Source of the DNA: Russula earlei
Taxonomy: Eukaryota; Basidiomycota; Agaricomycetes; Russulales; Russulaceae
Reading direction: 5' to 3'
Assembly (NCBI GenBank): GCA_025769875.1
Contig: JAGFNK010000122.1
Coordinates: 57,873 to 121,872, forward strand
Length of the DNA stretch: 64,000 bases
Shown: piece after piece, positions 1-11,349 of the stretch
Layout: each line of letters starts with the position of its first letter
How positions within the stretch are numbered: position 1 is the first letter of the stretch
Notes under the pieces: model-generated
What the model was told of the DNA's origin: nothing
What the model saw: the letters and a program-made list of their open reading frames with translations, nothing else
Database searches by the model: none
Translations under genes and position numbers: made by a program

Positions 1-1120
1 ATTTCAAACCATAGCAATTGACTGGATCATTGATCTCCCATTATCAGAAGGGAACAACACCATCATGACCATCACCGACCATGACTCTACCAAGGCGGCA
101 ATATTCATACCATGCCGTAAAGATATGGGAACCCTAGAAATGGCCAAATTATTTTTACGAACATGCCTTCCCTTGGACTGGAGTCCCTTCAAAGATCATT
201 TCCAATCGTGACTCCCACTTCACCTCTGATCTGTTCAGAGAAGTCTCTCGAGTTCTGGGAATCAACCAAAATCTGAGTACTGCTTACCACCCTCAAACTG
301 ACGGACAATCAGAAAGAACTAACCAAACCCTGGAAATGTATCTCCGCATCTACACTGGAGAGAAACAGGAAGAATGGGCACGCTGGCTTCCTATAGCCCA
401 GTATCATTTCAATGCTCACAAGTCCACAACCACCAAACGAACCCCTTACAAGTTGCTCATTGGCTTTAACCCACAGGGACTCAGCACCCAGCTAAAGTCC
501 AATTCCCGGGGATTCAAGAATGCCTCCAGGCTCTAAAAGATATGTGAGAATCGGCCCAAGAAGCAATGAAAAAGGCACAAAGCCACTGGGTCAAGGATAC
601 CAAATTCAAAGGGTTTGAAGAAGGACAGAAGGTCTGGCTAGAAGGGACTAACCTAAAAACCCCCCATCAGTTTCAGAAGTTCCATCCCAAATGGTTTGGA
701 CCTTTTGTCATTACTAAAAGAATCTCCCATGTTGTCTACCAACTCTGCCTTCCCCCTCAATGGAGCATCCATAATGTCTTCCATGCCTCCCTTCTATCAC
801 CTGTCACTGAAACAGCCGAACATGGTCCTAACTTCTCTGAACCCCCCCCTGATCTCCTTTCAGGAGAATATGAGGTTGAAAAGGTCACTGCCCAACATCT
901 TCATAGGAACTGACTCCAGTACAGAGTCCGGTGAAAAGGGTACTCTGTGGCAGAAGACACCTGGGAACCCCTCTCAAACCTTAAAAACACTCAAGATGCC
1001 ATCGCTACCTTTCACCTACAACAACCCACCAAACTCCATATTATGTCCACCACTGACTCCGATCCCACAGAATCCCATCACCCCGACAAAAGTCTAGACA
1101 ACCTGGAACATCAGTTCCAG
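1..1120 (+). pseudogene. Element A pol 3' end: integrase, GPY/F, chromodomain
   Basis: The integrase core is read in two frames. TITDHDSTKA carries the first catalytic Asp; after a shift near 160, SNRDSHFTS carries the second and HPQTDGQSER the Glu. The GPY/F domain follows at 566-840 (KWFGPFVI, then HNVFHASLL). The chromodomain at about 870-1010 has a TGA at 926-928 where the related elements have Trp (in the YRVRW-type motif), then GYS and DTWEP. Integrase would insert the cDNA, and the chromodomain is the usual heterochromatin-targeting module of chromoviruses. The breaks make this copy non-functional. Confidence 0.88.
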
Positions 1121-1539
1121 GGACTTACAATACAACAACGTACTTTACTCCCCCGAGTCAATGCACGTAATCCCCCCTCCTATTCAGTTAATGACCCCAC
1201 TATCCCCGACCATGGACACACCATTTTTAACATAGCTGCCAGGGAATAACTCTTTTCCAGAATTCTCTCCCCTGGTGACTTCCGCAGCTTTCAACTTCTT
1301 ATGATGGACCCCCGTTTTTCAGAGTTTCATCTGTCCATATGAAGGGCAGTACTTACAGACTTAATATGGAATCACATTATACGATCAGCACCCATAAATA
1401 CCCCCACTCCTTCTGAGTGGTCAGCCTGGCACCACGAACACACTACCTCCACTTACAATACTCCCATGTCATCTCCCACCTCTAACTCGTCCCCCTACCT
1501 GTTCTCACCCCTTCCCCCACCATCAAACAAGAGCCCCTC

Positions 1540-3125
1540 TTGCCTGAAGTCATCCAACATATCATCAACCAACGCACCCTCATCGTCCCAGACAAAGCCA
1601 AACTTCAGGACCTCGCCACCACCCTCAACCTGCTTGCCATTCGCAAAGGGACCCCTTCACCTACTCCAACTGAGGTGGACCCTACTCACCCTGGCCCCCC
1701 CTGGTTTGTTTACAAACCATACATGCACATTCCCCCCTTTTACATTAATGTTAATGGATGGAAACATCTATTACCATACTTACATATCACTTTATACAAT
1801 GACGAACCCATGCTCCTAGGAACTATGGGTCGAGGAGAACCCGCCTATGGAGAAAAGCTCATAGCTCAGCCTGTCATCTCTGCCCTCCACCCTGCCACCA
1901 CTGCCTCTGACCTCCACCTCTTGATTGAGGACCACCCCTTTCATTTTGACGTTGCCCAGGCTCTCGACAACCTCCATGACCCTGGTGCCCTTGCTGACAT
2001 CTACTGCCTCCGTATCAGTTCATTTCAGTTGAAGGTCTTGGAGGGCAAGCATGCCTCCATCCAAGGAGCTTTGAGTGTTCTTCAAGAACAGCTTGCTGAT
2101 CCACTTCACGAAATTCAATCCCACACCAAAGAAACCGCCATCATCCACAGCTGTCTTCATGCCAACAACACCTCCATCCAAGTCCATCACCAACTCAACA
2201 ACCTCATGACCGACGGAGGCCTCACTCATAGCTCTGGACCATATTACTCACTGGTAGGGAGCTACGACAGAATCGAGAAGTCGAAAGAACCCTCCTCTCC
2301 CCCTTCCCCTCCACTTCCTACTCGTCCTCCCCTTTCCTTGACCCCCCCACTTGAGTACCTTCCTCGTGTCGTTGATCAGTCCCAAAACGACGCCCCTATG
2401 GGATCACCCTCTCACTTCCCACAAATGTTCTCAGATGACGCTGGTACCCCCAACACTCCCCTTACCCATGCGCGCATGACCAAAGCACAGCGTCACCAAC
2501 TCCAGAAACGACAACATGTCTGTGTAAGGTGAGCCATATCGCTGGCCTCGGAATCACGTTCCGACCGCACGCGATGTGTGACGCTCGGCCTCCTCCCACA
2601 CCTTGCCTCCTTCCTCGCATCGCATCGCCCAGTCCTCGCCACTGACCACGTGCGCACGCCACGCCTCAGCACATGCGACGCGTTCGCGTCTCAGGCCTTT
2701 CACCATGGCCTCGACCGTCTCGACCAGTCTTGATTCTCTTTCATGCCTATCTCCCTTTCATGCCTTTCATCCTTAGTACTTCTCTCCTGTATATAAAACA
2801 CCTAGCTACTCTGTAGTAGAAAAAGAAGAGGAAGAATACAGTCTTCTTGAGTTCCCCTTACCTTCAGTCAGAAACAACTGCGCGCGAGTGATCTTGCTCT
2901 CCTCTCCTCTCCTTCTCTTCTCCCTTCCTCCTCATTCCTCTTGCTCTTGGGTCAAGACAACCGTCTTTGGATTGCCGTCCAGCCCCACGAACTCTGCGCG
3001 CCCTGGTTTGGCTCGCTTCAGTCTGCAAACATTGCAACACTAGGGGTCACTGGAACAAGGACTGCAATAAACCCCATACTAATTGTAGTGGACAGGTGGA
3101 CTGCATACTCCGGAGGACCCATTGA
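1540..3125 (+). pseudogene. Element A third ORF (zinc-motif protein), split by a solo LTR
   Basis: A frame of about 330 codons runs up to the LTR at 2523 and resumes after it. Removing 2523-3020 plus one copy of the GTCTG target duplication rejoins the frame in phase across the zinc motif (3024-3086: CKHCNTRGHWNKDC, then PHTNC), ending at TGA 3123. The N-terminal block around codons 45-105 (PGPPW, later EP and GRGEPAYGE) resembles the third ORFs of elements C and D. Pro-rich low complexity lies between the N-terminal block and the knuckle. Function is unknown. The start is uncertain, because upstream in-frame sequence has no obvious better ATG. Confidence 0.72.
2523..3020 (+). mobile_element. 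Solo LTR, 498 bp, 5-bp target duplication GTCTG
   Basis: The unit starts TGTAAGG, ends GCTTCA, and is flanked on both sides by GTCTG (2518-2522 and 3021-3025). It contains a TATATAAAA box near 2790 and no coding region, so it is the product of LTR-LTR recombination. A nearly identical 500-bp copy lies at 46429-46928 and a truncated, diverged copy at 33974-34350. No internal region of this family is present in the window. Confidence 0.9.
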
Positions 3126-3254
3126 AGCTATAGGGGCTTCTGCCCAAGGGCAACAGGACCACAGAGTGCATGGCCAGAAGTTGAGGGTGAGAAACTCCAT
3201 GAGTCAGGCCCTGAGACCGATTAGTTCAGAGAACCAAGCATGAGGGCGGCATGA

Positions 3255-3844
3255 TGTTATGATCTACCCCTCTTTCAGTTCATCCATAACAAATATGTTC
3301 CTTATTGTTCTTTAATGTTTCACCTTGGTTATTGTTTCATCCCTTGATGCTGATGGTCCCTTATTGTTTCACCTCTTGTGTTTCATCTATTGTCGAGTCT
3401 CTTCTGCTATTGGCTTACCTTTTATCTATTGTTCTGCATATAGTACTGTACAGCCTCGCTACATACAGTATTTAAGCACCTGTAGAAGCTGGGGAAATGC
3501 CCCAAGCTTAGCTTTGTCCCATTTCCTGTCGCATCCCTTGCCCTGTACTCTCTCTCAATCACAACTCGCTTGTGCTGGCCTATACTTTGCTTGACCTGAG
3601 CACACCTCAAGGAACCCTTGTGTTCCTCTCCCTCCTCTGCCTCTCTCTCATTGTCCTCCTCTTCTGTGAAACCAGGAGATCAACTCTGTCTGCAGACTGA
3701 GTCATTGTCTGACTCAGCCTTGAGACGCTAAACCTTTGATCCGGTCTCTTTGAGCCGGCCCCCATTGAACCCTTGAACCAAGTCACAGGGACTTGGCCCC
3801 ACTGAACCTTGAGCTAACGCTCTTATGGCCGCAATGCCGTAACA
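3255..3844 (+). repeat. 3' LTR of element A
   Basis: It begins TGTTATGATC directly after a purine-rich stretch (GAGGGCGGCATGA) and ends GCCGTAACA. A TATTTAAG box lies near 3470, followed by a GGGG/CCCC hairpin and AAGCTTAGC. The solo LTR at 7776-8397 is the same family and aligns over its length, which fixes both ends. Confidence 0.82.
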
Positions 3845-4249
3845 ACTGTACAGCCTCGCTAGATACAGTATTTAAGCGCCTGTAGAAGCTGGGGAATGCC
3901 CCAAGCTTAGCTTTGTCCCATTTCCTGTCACATCCCTTTGCCCTGTAAACAGTCTCTCAAATCACAACTTGTGTTGTGCTGGCTTACACCTTGCTTGACT
4001 TGAACACACCTCAGGGAACCCTTGTGTTCCTCTTCTTCCTCTGCCTCTCTGTCATCATCCTCCTCTTCTGTGAAACCAGAAGATCGACTCTGTCTGCAGA
4101 CTGAGTCATTGTCTGACTCAGCCTTGAGATGCTAAACCTTTGATCTGGTCTCCTTGAGCCAGCCCCACTGAACCCCTTGAACCAAGTCACAGGGACTTGA
4201 CCCCCACTGAATCTTGAGCTAACACTCTTACGGCCGCAATGCCGTAACA
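3845..4249 (+). repeat. Partial second copy of the element A LTR
   Basis: Immediately after the first LTR, the sequence from ACTGTACAGCC to GCCGTAACA repeats the last two thirds of the LTR and lacks about the first 220 bp. It may come from unequal recombination or from a truncated insertion. The five bases after it (TCTTT) do not match the five before the first LTR (CATGA). Confidence 0.75.
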
Positions 4250-5517
4250 TCTTTGTCCTCACATCATCATCATCATTGCCACCAGCACGCCACCCTCGCC
4301 CCCATCAACCGCCACACACCCTCTCCCTCAACGCCCCTGCCTTCACCATGCACTGACGAGTCCCAACACACAGCCAAAGAGCCCTGTACCATGCCGCCAT
4401 CTTTGTTGCCATCGGATGGTGTTGCTACTGTACATTTTGGTATGCTTTTCTCCCCTTTTTTACTAGACTCTCATTTTGTTAGTCAGAGATCTGCATGCCA
4501 CCTATGCGTCCATTTCCCAGCCTGCCACTGTCTTCCCTCTCCCTTTCTACTTCCATGCCCCCTTGCTCCTCTACCTTGCATCTGCCATCCAAGTTCTCCA
4601 ATCGTCCCACCCACAATCGCATTCAGCAGCACCATCAGCACCCAAGTGACCACCCACCAGCACTCTCCCTATCCCCCCTCCAGCCTCTCCTTTGCATCGT
4701 CTCCCCCTCCGTGCATCGTGACTCAACCACACCCCTCATCACCACACCTGGCCTTGGCCATCCTTCACAAATTGCCACATGCCACTACCACAGGAGCTGG
4801 AGACAACAACTCGATACCTCGCGTTGTCCAGCTTCGGTCCCCTTCTCATGTCTAGATTTCCTTTCATATGCCTGTCTTTTGTGCTTTTCCTGTCCCTTAG
4901 CCTTAGTTCCCACCTGTATCTGCTACCATCTTGAATAAGTTGCCCTGTTGTTCCCTTATCATCTGTGTGAACCTGAATGGAGTCAAATGAACAAACGCAT
5001 TCTCGTGTTCCTGCTAGGTGCTCCTCCTCTTTGGAGCTTCAGTCTTATGAAGTCATTCTGCATTCTTGGACACACTTCACCGCCCCATGGGCTCAGGTGT
5101 GCACTTCCTGGGGGGGCTCCTTCCCATCACACGACCATGCTACTGTCACACGATATGAGGGAAATGACATTGCACACCACAATGCTTGAGTCAAAAACAC
5201 TATGGGGCTGCCTCAAGACAGCCCATGGGTACAACATGAGGGAAAAATAATAGATATAGACCATGATTTTGAGTTGTAATTCATCTAGTACACATGTGGA
5301 GGTGGCTTGAGTCCAGCTCCACCAATTCTCACTCAAATCTCATGAAAACAATGGGGCTGCCTAGCCCTCATTCAGGCGATTCAGGGACAATAAGTTTTAT
5401 GCAAATTGAAGCTGTTTTGAGGGAGATATTTGCCCTGCACATTTGAGAGGGTTTTCTGTGCCAATTTGGGTGGAATTCAAACTCCACCAAGTGCGCTGAA
5501 AACGGCAATAATTCAGG
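4250..5517 (-). repeat. Repeat R copy 1
   Basis: In inverted orientation this matches 34843-36600 minus its solo LTR. The sharp terminus at about 5517 (TATTGCCGTTTTCAGCGC on the minus strand) interrupts the RT sequence of element B. The part at 5127-5340 holds the conserved short frame described at copies 2-4, and 4253-4900 is a pyrimidine-rich tract with ATC triplets. No transposase or RT is encoded, so it is best seen as a non-autonomous repeat of unknown class. Confidence 0.65.
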
Positions 5518-6672
5518 AATCAAAGGTAGTGGATATGCGTCTTTGACAGTTGCTGTGTTTAGGGCTCTGTAGTCTTGTACTGGTCGTAGATTTCCTCCTT
5601 TCTTTTCTACAAAGAAGAATGGACTGGCAATAGCTGCTTTTGATGGTCAGATAGTGCCTCTTTTCAAGTGTTCATCTATGTATTCTTTTAAGGCTTGTAG
5701 TTCTTTGGGAGTAAGTCAATAGATGCCAGAATTGCGTCAGGCGATCCCTGGTTTCAGATTGATTGCATGGTCCCATGGTTGGTGAGCAGGAAGGCGTTGG
5801 GAGGCTTGTTCATCAAAAACCTTTCACCATTTCAAGAATTGGACAGGGATAAGTTCGTCTAATGTCTTGGGGGGTGTCTCTGCATGGGCTAGCTTGGTAG
5901 CTGTGGTTGATTTGGCTCTTATGCTGATTGTTATTGGTCTAAATGCATTGTGGATTTGTTTGTCAACACATGGGTTCAATAGTCCTTCAGTATCTGGGAA
6001 GATTAGTGCAGCCACGTTTGCAAACTCAGGTTCTTCTTCTTCAGGGAAAGTAAGCACTTGTATTTGGTAATTCCGTGTTCCAGATGCATATGCAATGGTT
6101 ATGTTTGGGTGTGTGGTAAGGCAGGTTCAGGGGCAGTTCCTCAATGTGATTGTATCATTTGCCCAATCAATATCTGGGTTGTGGTGTCGTAGCCAATCTG
6201 TTCCTAAGATGATGTCGTGATCTCCAATGTTAGTGACAAGGAATTCTGCTTGTTCATCATGAGTAGCGCCTGTGTGTGCTTGAATGCGAAGTCTTTGGAT
6301 GGTGCTAAAGCATATTAGTCCATTGGCATTTTGTGTTCCATCTACATTTTGTGCTGGCAAGGGTTTGGTCATAGTTCGGAGGTGCAGGTGGTGTCTTTGT
6401 GCGAATCGTTCATGGATTATCATCCCTTCTGCTCCACTGTCAAGCAGGGCTCTTGCACCGATCTCTTTGCCGCTTGTCTTCCCTACAAGAGTAACTTTCA
6501 AGGCAATGGATGGGGAGCAAATATTCTTGGTAAAAACTTTGGGGTAATTGATTTCTCTTTGTATTGTACTGATTTGGACCACGTCCCTTCTTGGTGCAGA
6601 AGGGGGTCCAATTAAAAATCCATAGGAGCAGATCTTGGGCAGAGGATCGAGTCCATGAGTGTTTCTCTCCAA
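5518..6672 (-). pseudogene. Element B pol: protease, linker and start of RT
   Basis: The retropepsin motif LLDSGAEGMII lies about 100 residues into the 6672 frame, followed by DIILGTDWL. A frame change leads to a linker and then to RT motifs ([21 protein letters not shown]) read through several stops. The RT is cut at 5517, exactly at the end of repeat R, so R inserted here or marks a deletion junction. The remaining RT, RNase H and integrase are absent. Confidence 0.78.
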
Positions 6673-6803
6673 GCTGTCAATGATGCAACAGGAACAGGTT
6701 CTTTGTGCGCAGGTTCGATGTTTTCATCTTGGATGGTCATAGCTCTGACTGTTTGGGGGCGAGATCCTTGTCATTGGCATCCTTGGGCTGCTTTCTTTGC
6801 TCT

Positions 6804-8735
6804 ACATTGATTTGCCATATGGTTCTTCTTTCCACAGTAATAACAGAGGTTGTTCCTTGCGTCAAAACTCTTTCTCTGTATCTGTGAGGGGTTTTCTTTC
6901 ACTTCTGGATTCCCAGGGTTGTTTGTTAGGTTCTCCTTGGTACAAGTTAATTTCCAGTGGATTGTCTGATCCTTGAGTGTTTAATCCTCAGGCACACATG
7001 GAGTGTCCTCCTTGAAAGGCCATGGAATTGTATAGGTGGAAAAGGTTGTCAAATTCTCTTGCTGCTTTGACAAGGGCTGCAAGTGTAGTTGGTGTCGGTG
7101 TGATTCCCAATATTTTCTGATGTAGGGCCGGGTTAATGTTCTTTCTGAATGCATACATCTTAGTCCTTTCATCAGTGGTAGCTCATGATGTGTGGTGTGA
7201 CCATTTCTGATACCATTCATTAAATGGTAGCTTCCCTTGATAGGTGTGCATGGTGTTAGTGGAGGCCAGTTCTGCTTGAAATGATCAGCAAAGGCTTTCT
7301 TGAAGTCATCCCATGATCCATAGTCTGCTACTGTATGAGCCATAGCTTTAGTGGTTTGTTCTCTAGCCCCTGCTCCAGTGGGTGTTCCTACTTTAAAGTG
7401 GGTTAGTGCAGTGGCAACTTTCTTGCTTTCATCTGTGAAGGAGTCGCCATTGATATAGTAATAATTGGCTAAGGCTGCCCAAAAGGCTTCTGCATTATCA
7501 GCCTTTCCATCAAAGGGTTCTGGTGCAGTTCCAACAAGGTGTGGATTGCTTGACATGGTAGGGTTCTGAGTTGTTGCGGTTGTAACAATAGGTGGGGCTG
7601 AGCCTTGTAATTGGATCCTAGTTGGAGTGAGTGCTCAAGGGATTGCTTGTGGTGCATTGCTAACTGTATGAGGAGTGGGTTGTTGAGTATTTCATCGGGT
7701 GGAGGGTCCTGGAGTAGCGCTTCAAGTGCTTGGTGTAGTTCCTAGGATGGCAGTAACTTCTTGAGTTGTTCTGGCTGTTGTGATCTACCCCCTTATCGGT
7801 TCGTCCATAATCCCTCCCCATTATTGTTCCTCTTGTTATCTCTGTTCCTGAGGTTACCGTTTCATCCCTTGATGGTGATCCCTTATTGTGTTTCACTTAT
7901 TGTGTTTCATCTATTGTGTTTCACTTATTGTGTTTCATCCATTGTTGAGCTACTTTTGCTATTGACCTACCTTTTACTTATTGTTCTGCTTATAGTACTG
8001 TACAGCCTCGCTACATACAGTATTTAAGCGCCTGTAGAAGCTGGGGAATGCCCCAAGCTTAGCTTTGTCCCATTCCCTGTCGCATCCCTTGCCCTGTACC
8101 TCTCTCTCAATCACAACTTGCTTGTGCTGGCCCATACTCTGCTTGACCTAAGCACACCTCAAGGAACTCTTGTGTTCCTCTTCCTCCTCTGCCTCTCTCT
8201 CATCGCCCTCCTCTTCTGTTAAACCAGAAGATCGACTCTGTCTGTGGGCTGAGTCATTATCTGACTAAGCCTTGGGATGCTAAACCTCTGAACCGGTCTC
8301 CTTGAGCCGGCCCCCATTAAACCCTTGAACCAAGTCACAGGGACTTGGCCCTCACTGAACCCTGAGCTAACGCTCTAACGGCCATGACGCCGTAACACTG
8401 GCAGTAAAATCGACCTCTCAGTTATTGTAGTAAACCCAATGTTTTCTAGAACGGCTCCACTTGACTGGTTTGTCTAAAAAGCGGCCTGTATAGTTATAGG
8501 GATTGAAGTCTTGAACATTGTCTGCTCCTGGGGCTGCTGCTTTAAGTTGAGCAGTGGTAACTTCGTCGTTGTCATCTTTGTAGAACCAAGTGTCTGAAAG
8601 ATTTCTGTGGTTGATGATAGGTGTTCCTGCAAATTTTCCTTGGTAACAGTGGTCTTGGGTGTCATAGCTGAGGTTTTCAAATAAGAGTGGAATTTGATTT
8701 TCTTCATCGTCAGTAATGTCCCTTCTAGTACTCAT
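6804..8735 (-). pseudogene. Element B gag with CCHC knuckle, interrupted by a solo LTR
   Basis: The minus-strand start at 8735 (MSTRRDITDDEE) runs to 8418. The sequence resumes below the solo LTR with a typical fungal retrotransposon gag domain (PEPFDGKADNAEAFW, LTHFKVGTP, 7556-7260), then a frameshifted part to about 6981, then a CCHC knuckle (CYYCGKKNHMANQC) at 6804-6845. It would be the capsid and nucleocapsid precursor. The breaks and the insertion make it inactive. Whether the 8735 ATG is the true gag start is inferred. Confidence 0.7.
7776..8397 (+). mobile_element. Solo LTR of the element A family, 622 bp, target duplication CTGGC
   Basis: Starts TGTTGTGATC, ends GCCGTAACA, and is flanked by CTGGC at 7771-7775 and 8398-8402. 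It contains several TATTGTGTTTCA direct repeats at about 7880-7950 and a TATTTAAG box near 8020. It sits in the gag region of element B in the opposite orientation. Confidence 0.9.
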
Positions 8736-8739
8736 AAGT

Positions 8740-10250
8740 TTAGATGATGGTTATAGTCCAATGACCGTTGTTCCAAGGATGTGCAATGGTGTAGGTTGGT
8801 TTCAGTCAAATAGAGTCTGGTCTTCCTTGATGTTTTCTTAAGTGGATTCGGGAGTATTCTTTGGTGATGCTACTTTGGGTCAAGACTACTCAGGTTTTCC
8901 ACAAGTATCCTTCGAATTCCACTGGTGAGATAGCAAAGTCGTTCACTTCTCTGATGGGATGTTGATAGACTACAAAGTGTGTCATTCTAAGATGCCAAGC
9001 CTGTATACAATAGTCCTTGAATTCAAGTAGTTCCCTCTTTGAACATGTAGGTAGGTTTAGGGCTAAGAAAGGCTGCTCTGGTAGATAGGAGTGAAGTTCA
9101 GTGTTTCTAATATCAATACTATCAGGTGATTTGACAAATGGCGATGCAAAGGGTTGGGAAGGTATGACAGGTGTAGGGATATGACTGGTAAAAAAGGGTA
9201 CATAGGTGTCAGGGGGAGTAGGAGGTAATGGTCTTTCAACAAGGCATCCTCTTGCATTGGGAACTGTTTCTCTAGAGGGAGCCCGTTGAGGCATTGCACA
9301 TCTTCTGTGTCAAGGAGCCAGAATTACTGAAATGGGAGGTGGTAATCACCTGGTGTCCACAAGGTAATTCCATCAGGAGTAGGAGCTGTGTCTGGTCAAT
9401 AGTTGCACATGCAATACTCTGTTTTGCAGTTACACCTTGGTGTCCATGGGTTTGACTCAGTGTTTTCTGTGCTGGCTGACCAACATTCCTGGCTGGTTGG
9501 GATGGTGGTTTGAATCGGTGTGAGGGGTCGAGGAGCAAGGCTGGAAACTTCTAGAACTGCTGGGACTGAGTAGTATGCAGGAGGACCAGTATATGAGGCA
9601 TCTGGGCTGGTAATTGCCCCAGGTTGGTTGTAATCTGCATCATATAACCAAGAGTTAGTTTCCCAATCAAAGGTGTTGTGTATTCCTGGCACAATAGCAA
9701 GTTGGACGTGAGATTGGTTTTCCCTTTGTATCCTATTGAGGCATAGGTGGTAGAACTGGACAGTAAGGTGATAGTAACTGATATATGTCCAGGCTAGGTA
9801 AAACAGGTGATACCCCATCCTTAGTGAATTAACGAATGAGATGGTGGCATGGTTGGATGATCCTGGTCCAAAGGTTCAATTCACTAGAGCATAGGGATTG
9901 ATAATCGACTGGTTGTCCTTGGATGTTCCTTGCTTGAGCAAGTTGCCAGTATAGTAATTGTTGTCATGCTGGTGGTAGGAGTCAACTAAGGGTTTCAAGA
10001 TATAATGCATGTTTGTTGTGGCTTAGAAGTTGTCCAAATGGTAAGACTTCAAGGAATTCTTTGACTATAAGGTGGGGGAAGTCTTCGTGGGGTGGTTCTA
10101 TTCCTGGTATGTCATGTAGGTTTGTTAGGGTGGCAACAGGGAATGCAGTGGAGGCCCAGGTTTGATAGTGATATAGACTTAGGATGTGTCTAGTGATAGC
10201 ATCTTCTTCTTCATCTTCTTATAAGGCATATTCTTGAGGCACTTTTACTT
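8740..10250 (-). other. Unrecognised minus-strand reading frames
   Basis: Several overlapping minus-strand frames (9818-9396, 9294-8890) read as protein-like in pieces. One has a hydrophobic N-terminal stretch rich in Tyr, Leu and Trp followed by Pro-rich sequence; another has VVYQHPIREVNDFA near its end. No family is recognised. They may be the 5' part of element B or a separate decayed element. The rest of the interval shows nothing clear. Confidence 0.3.
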
Positions 10251-10312
10251 AAGGCAAAGAAGAAAGGTTTATTTGATCTTTATTGAAGCATTACAAGGGT
10301 GGTTCTTACTTT

Positions 10313-11300
10313 TTAAGAACCATGCATGAGATTTATGGTCTTGAGGTGATACCTCTCAATGATGTCAAGAGGGTTAGGGGGAATACAAGGCGTAAAGCAA
10401 AAACAAAGTAGCTGAGGGTTGAAGCGGATGGTGTCGACTGTGTAAGTCAAGTAGTGACGTAGGGATACGCAGTTACTACCTTCTTCAAAGTGTAAGTATC
10501 CATATACAAAAGCTAGACATGTCACCGACTGGGGGCGGTGCCGCTGACAAATCAGTTTCACGTGCGAGACAGTGCGCACTGAGTCGAGCGAGATGACGAG
10601 TTCTTGCGAGAATTGGGGATCTCGGTGACAACACAGCGAAGGCTAGTGTGTACCTGCGGAATGGAAATACAAAGGATATGTCTTCGCGATCGAAGACCTG
10701 AAGAGTGGAAAGGATTTCTGAGTCGATTGCTTGATTCTCTGCAAGCCTACAGTCCCGAAGCTAGAATCCAGTGATATTCACAAGAGAACAAGCTTAGAGC
10801 TTGTTCTCTTCTACAGACAGGTTTACATAGACAGTGTATCCTATATCAAATAGTAGACACAAGGTAACGGTGAGGCAATCGAAACTAAGACATGCTGGAA
10901 GGTGCTGGTACATGCGAGGCGAAGTGAGTCATGAAGTCGCGCAGGAATCGTGAGGTCTGTCTGGGTAGGCTTGCCCGGTTGCCGGTCTGGTCCGAAGAGC
11001 CGGTTCTTGTGACAAGACATCCATCCAGGAAATCGTGTACAATAGACAAGCAAAAGGACCCTTCGTAAGCAGGATGGTAGATAGCAGGTAAGGTAATGAG
11101 CTTCCTAAACAACAACGTATTAAAAATGTAAGCGATACATCCCAGGGGGAAGTCTATGTCCGGGGCATATATCCCGATGTTAGAGCAAATGCCAAAGGGG
11201 GTGAGGTTGTACTCCGAAGCAAGGGCAGCATTGGAGGGTTCCACAGCAAAAGTGTGGATGATGCGTGCACAAAAGGCAGGTTGTGAAGGTGTCTGTGAAG
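10313..11300 (-). pseudogene. Unrecognised ORF split by a solo LTR
   Basis: The minus-strand frame from about 11250 (SNIGIYAPDIDFPLGC) to 11015 stops in the LTR. The frame resumes at 10519 and ends at TGA/TAA near 10313. Removing the LTR and one AGACA copy joins HDFLDGC to LAFVYGYLHF in phase over about 150 codons. The protein is rich in aromatic and hydrophobic residues and no domain is recognised. The restored phase argues that it was a real coding sequence. Confidence 0.5.
10520..11014 (-). mobile_element. Solo LTR of the element E family, 495 bp, target duplication AGACA
   Basis: Plus strand starts TGTCACCGAC, ends CTTGTGACA, and is flanked by AGACA at 10515-10519 and 11015-11019. It aligns along its length with the LTR of element E at 60643-61134, including the inverted repeat AAGAGAACAAG / CTTGTTCTCTT. 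Orientation is given by the element E LTR. Confidence 0.9.
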
Positions 11301-11349
11301 GTGCGATGAGCTAACTGATCTGTGGTAGGGATGCATGACAAGTAATCTT

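Larger units (their letters stand above)
1..3844 (+). mobile_element. Ty3/gypsy retrotransposon A, 3' part
   Basis: Plus-strand chromovirus-type element entering from the left edge. In order it shows the integrase core, GPY/F domain, a chromodomain, a third ORF with a zinc motif, a purine-rich stretch ending at 3254 and a 3' LTR. The coding part is broken by at least one frameshift and one stop, and a solo LTR of another family splits the third ORF. Its 5' LTR, gag and RT lie outside the window, so the primer site and target duplication cannot be read. Confidence 0.85.

Noticed and set aside
4253..4855. 200-codon frame starting with a His run
   Set aside because: The His run is an ATC/CAT triplet tract in a pyrimidine-rich repeat that recurs inverted at 36.2-36.6 kb; three frames are open together.
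9396..9818. Hydrophobic N-terminus read as an env-like protein
   Set aside because: No signal cleavage site, fusion peptide or family match; frames are broken.
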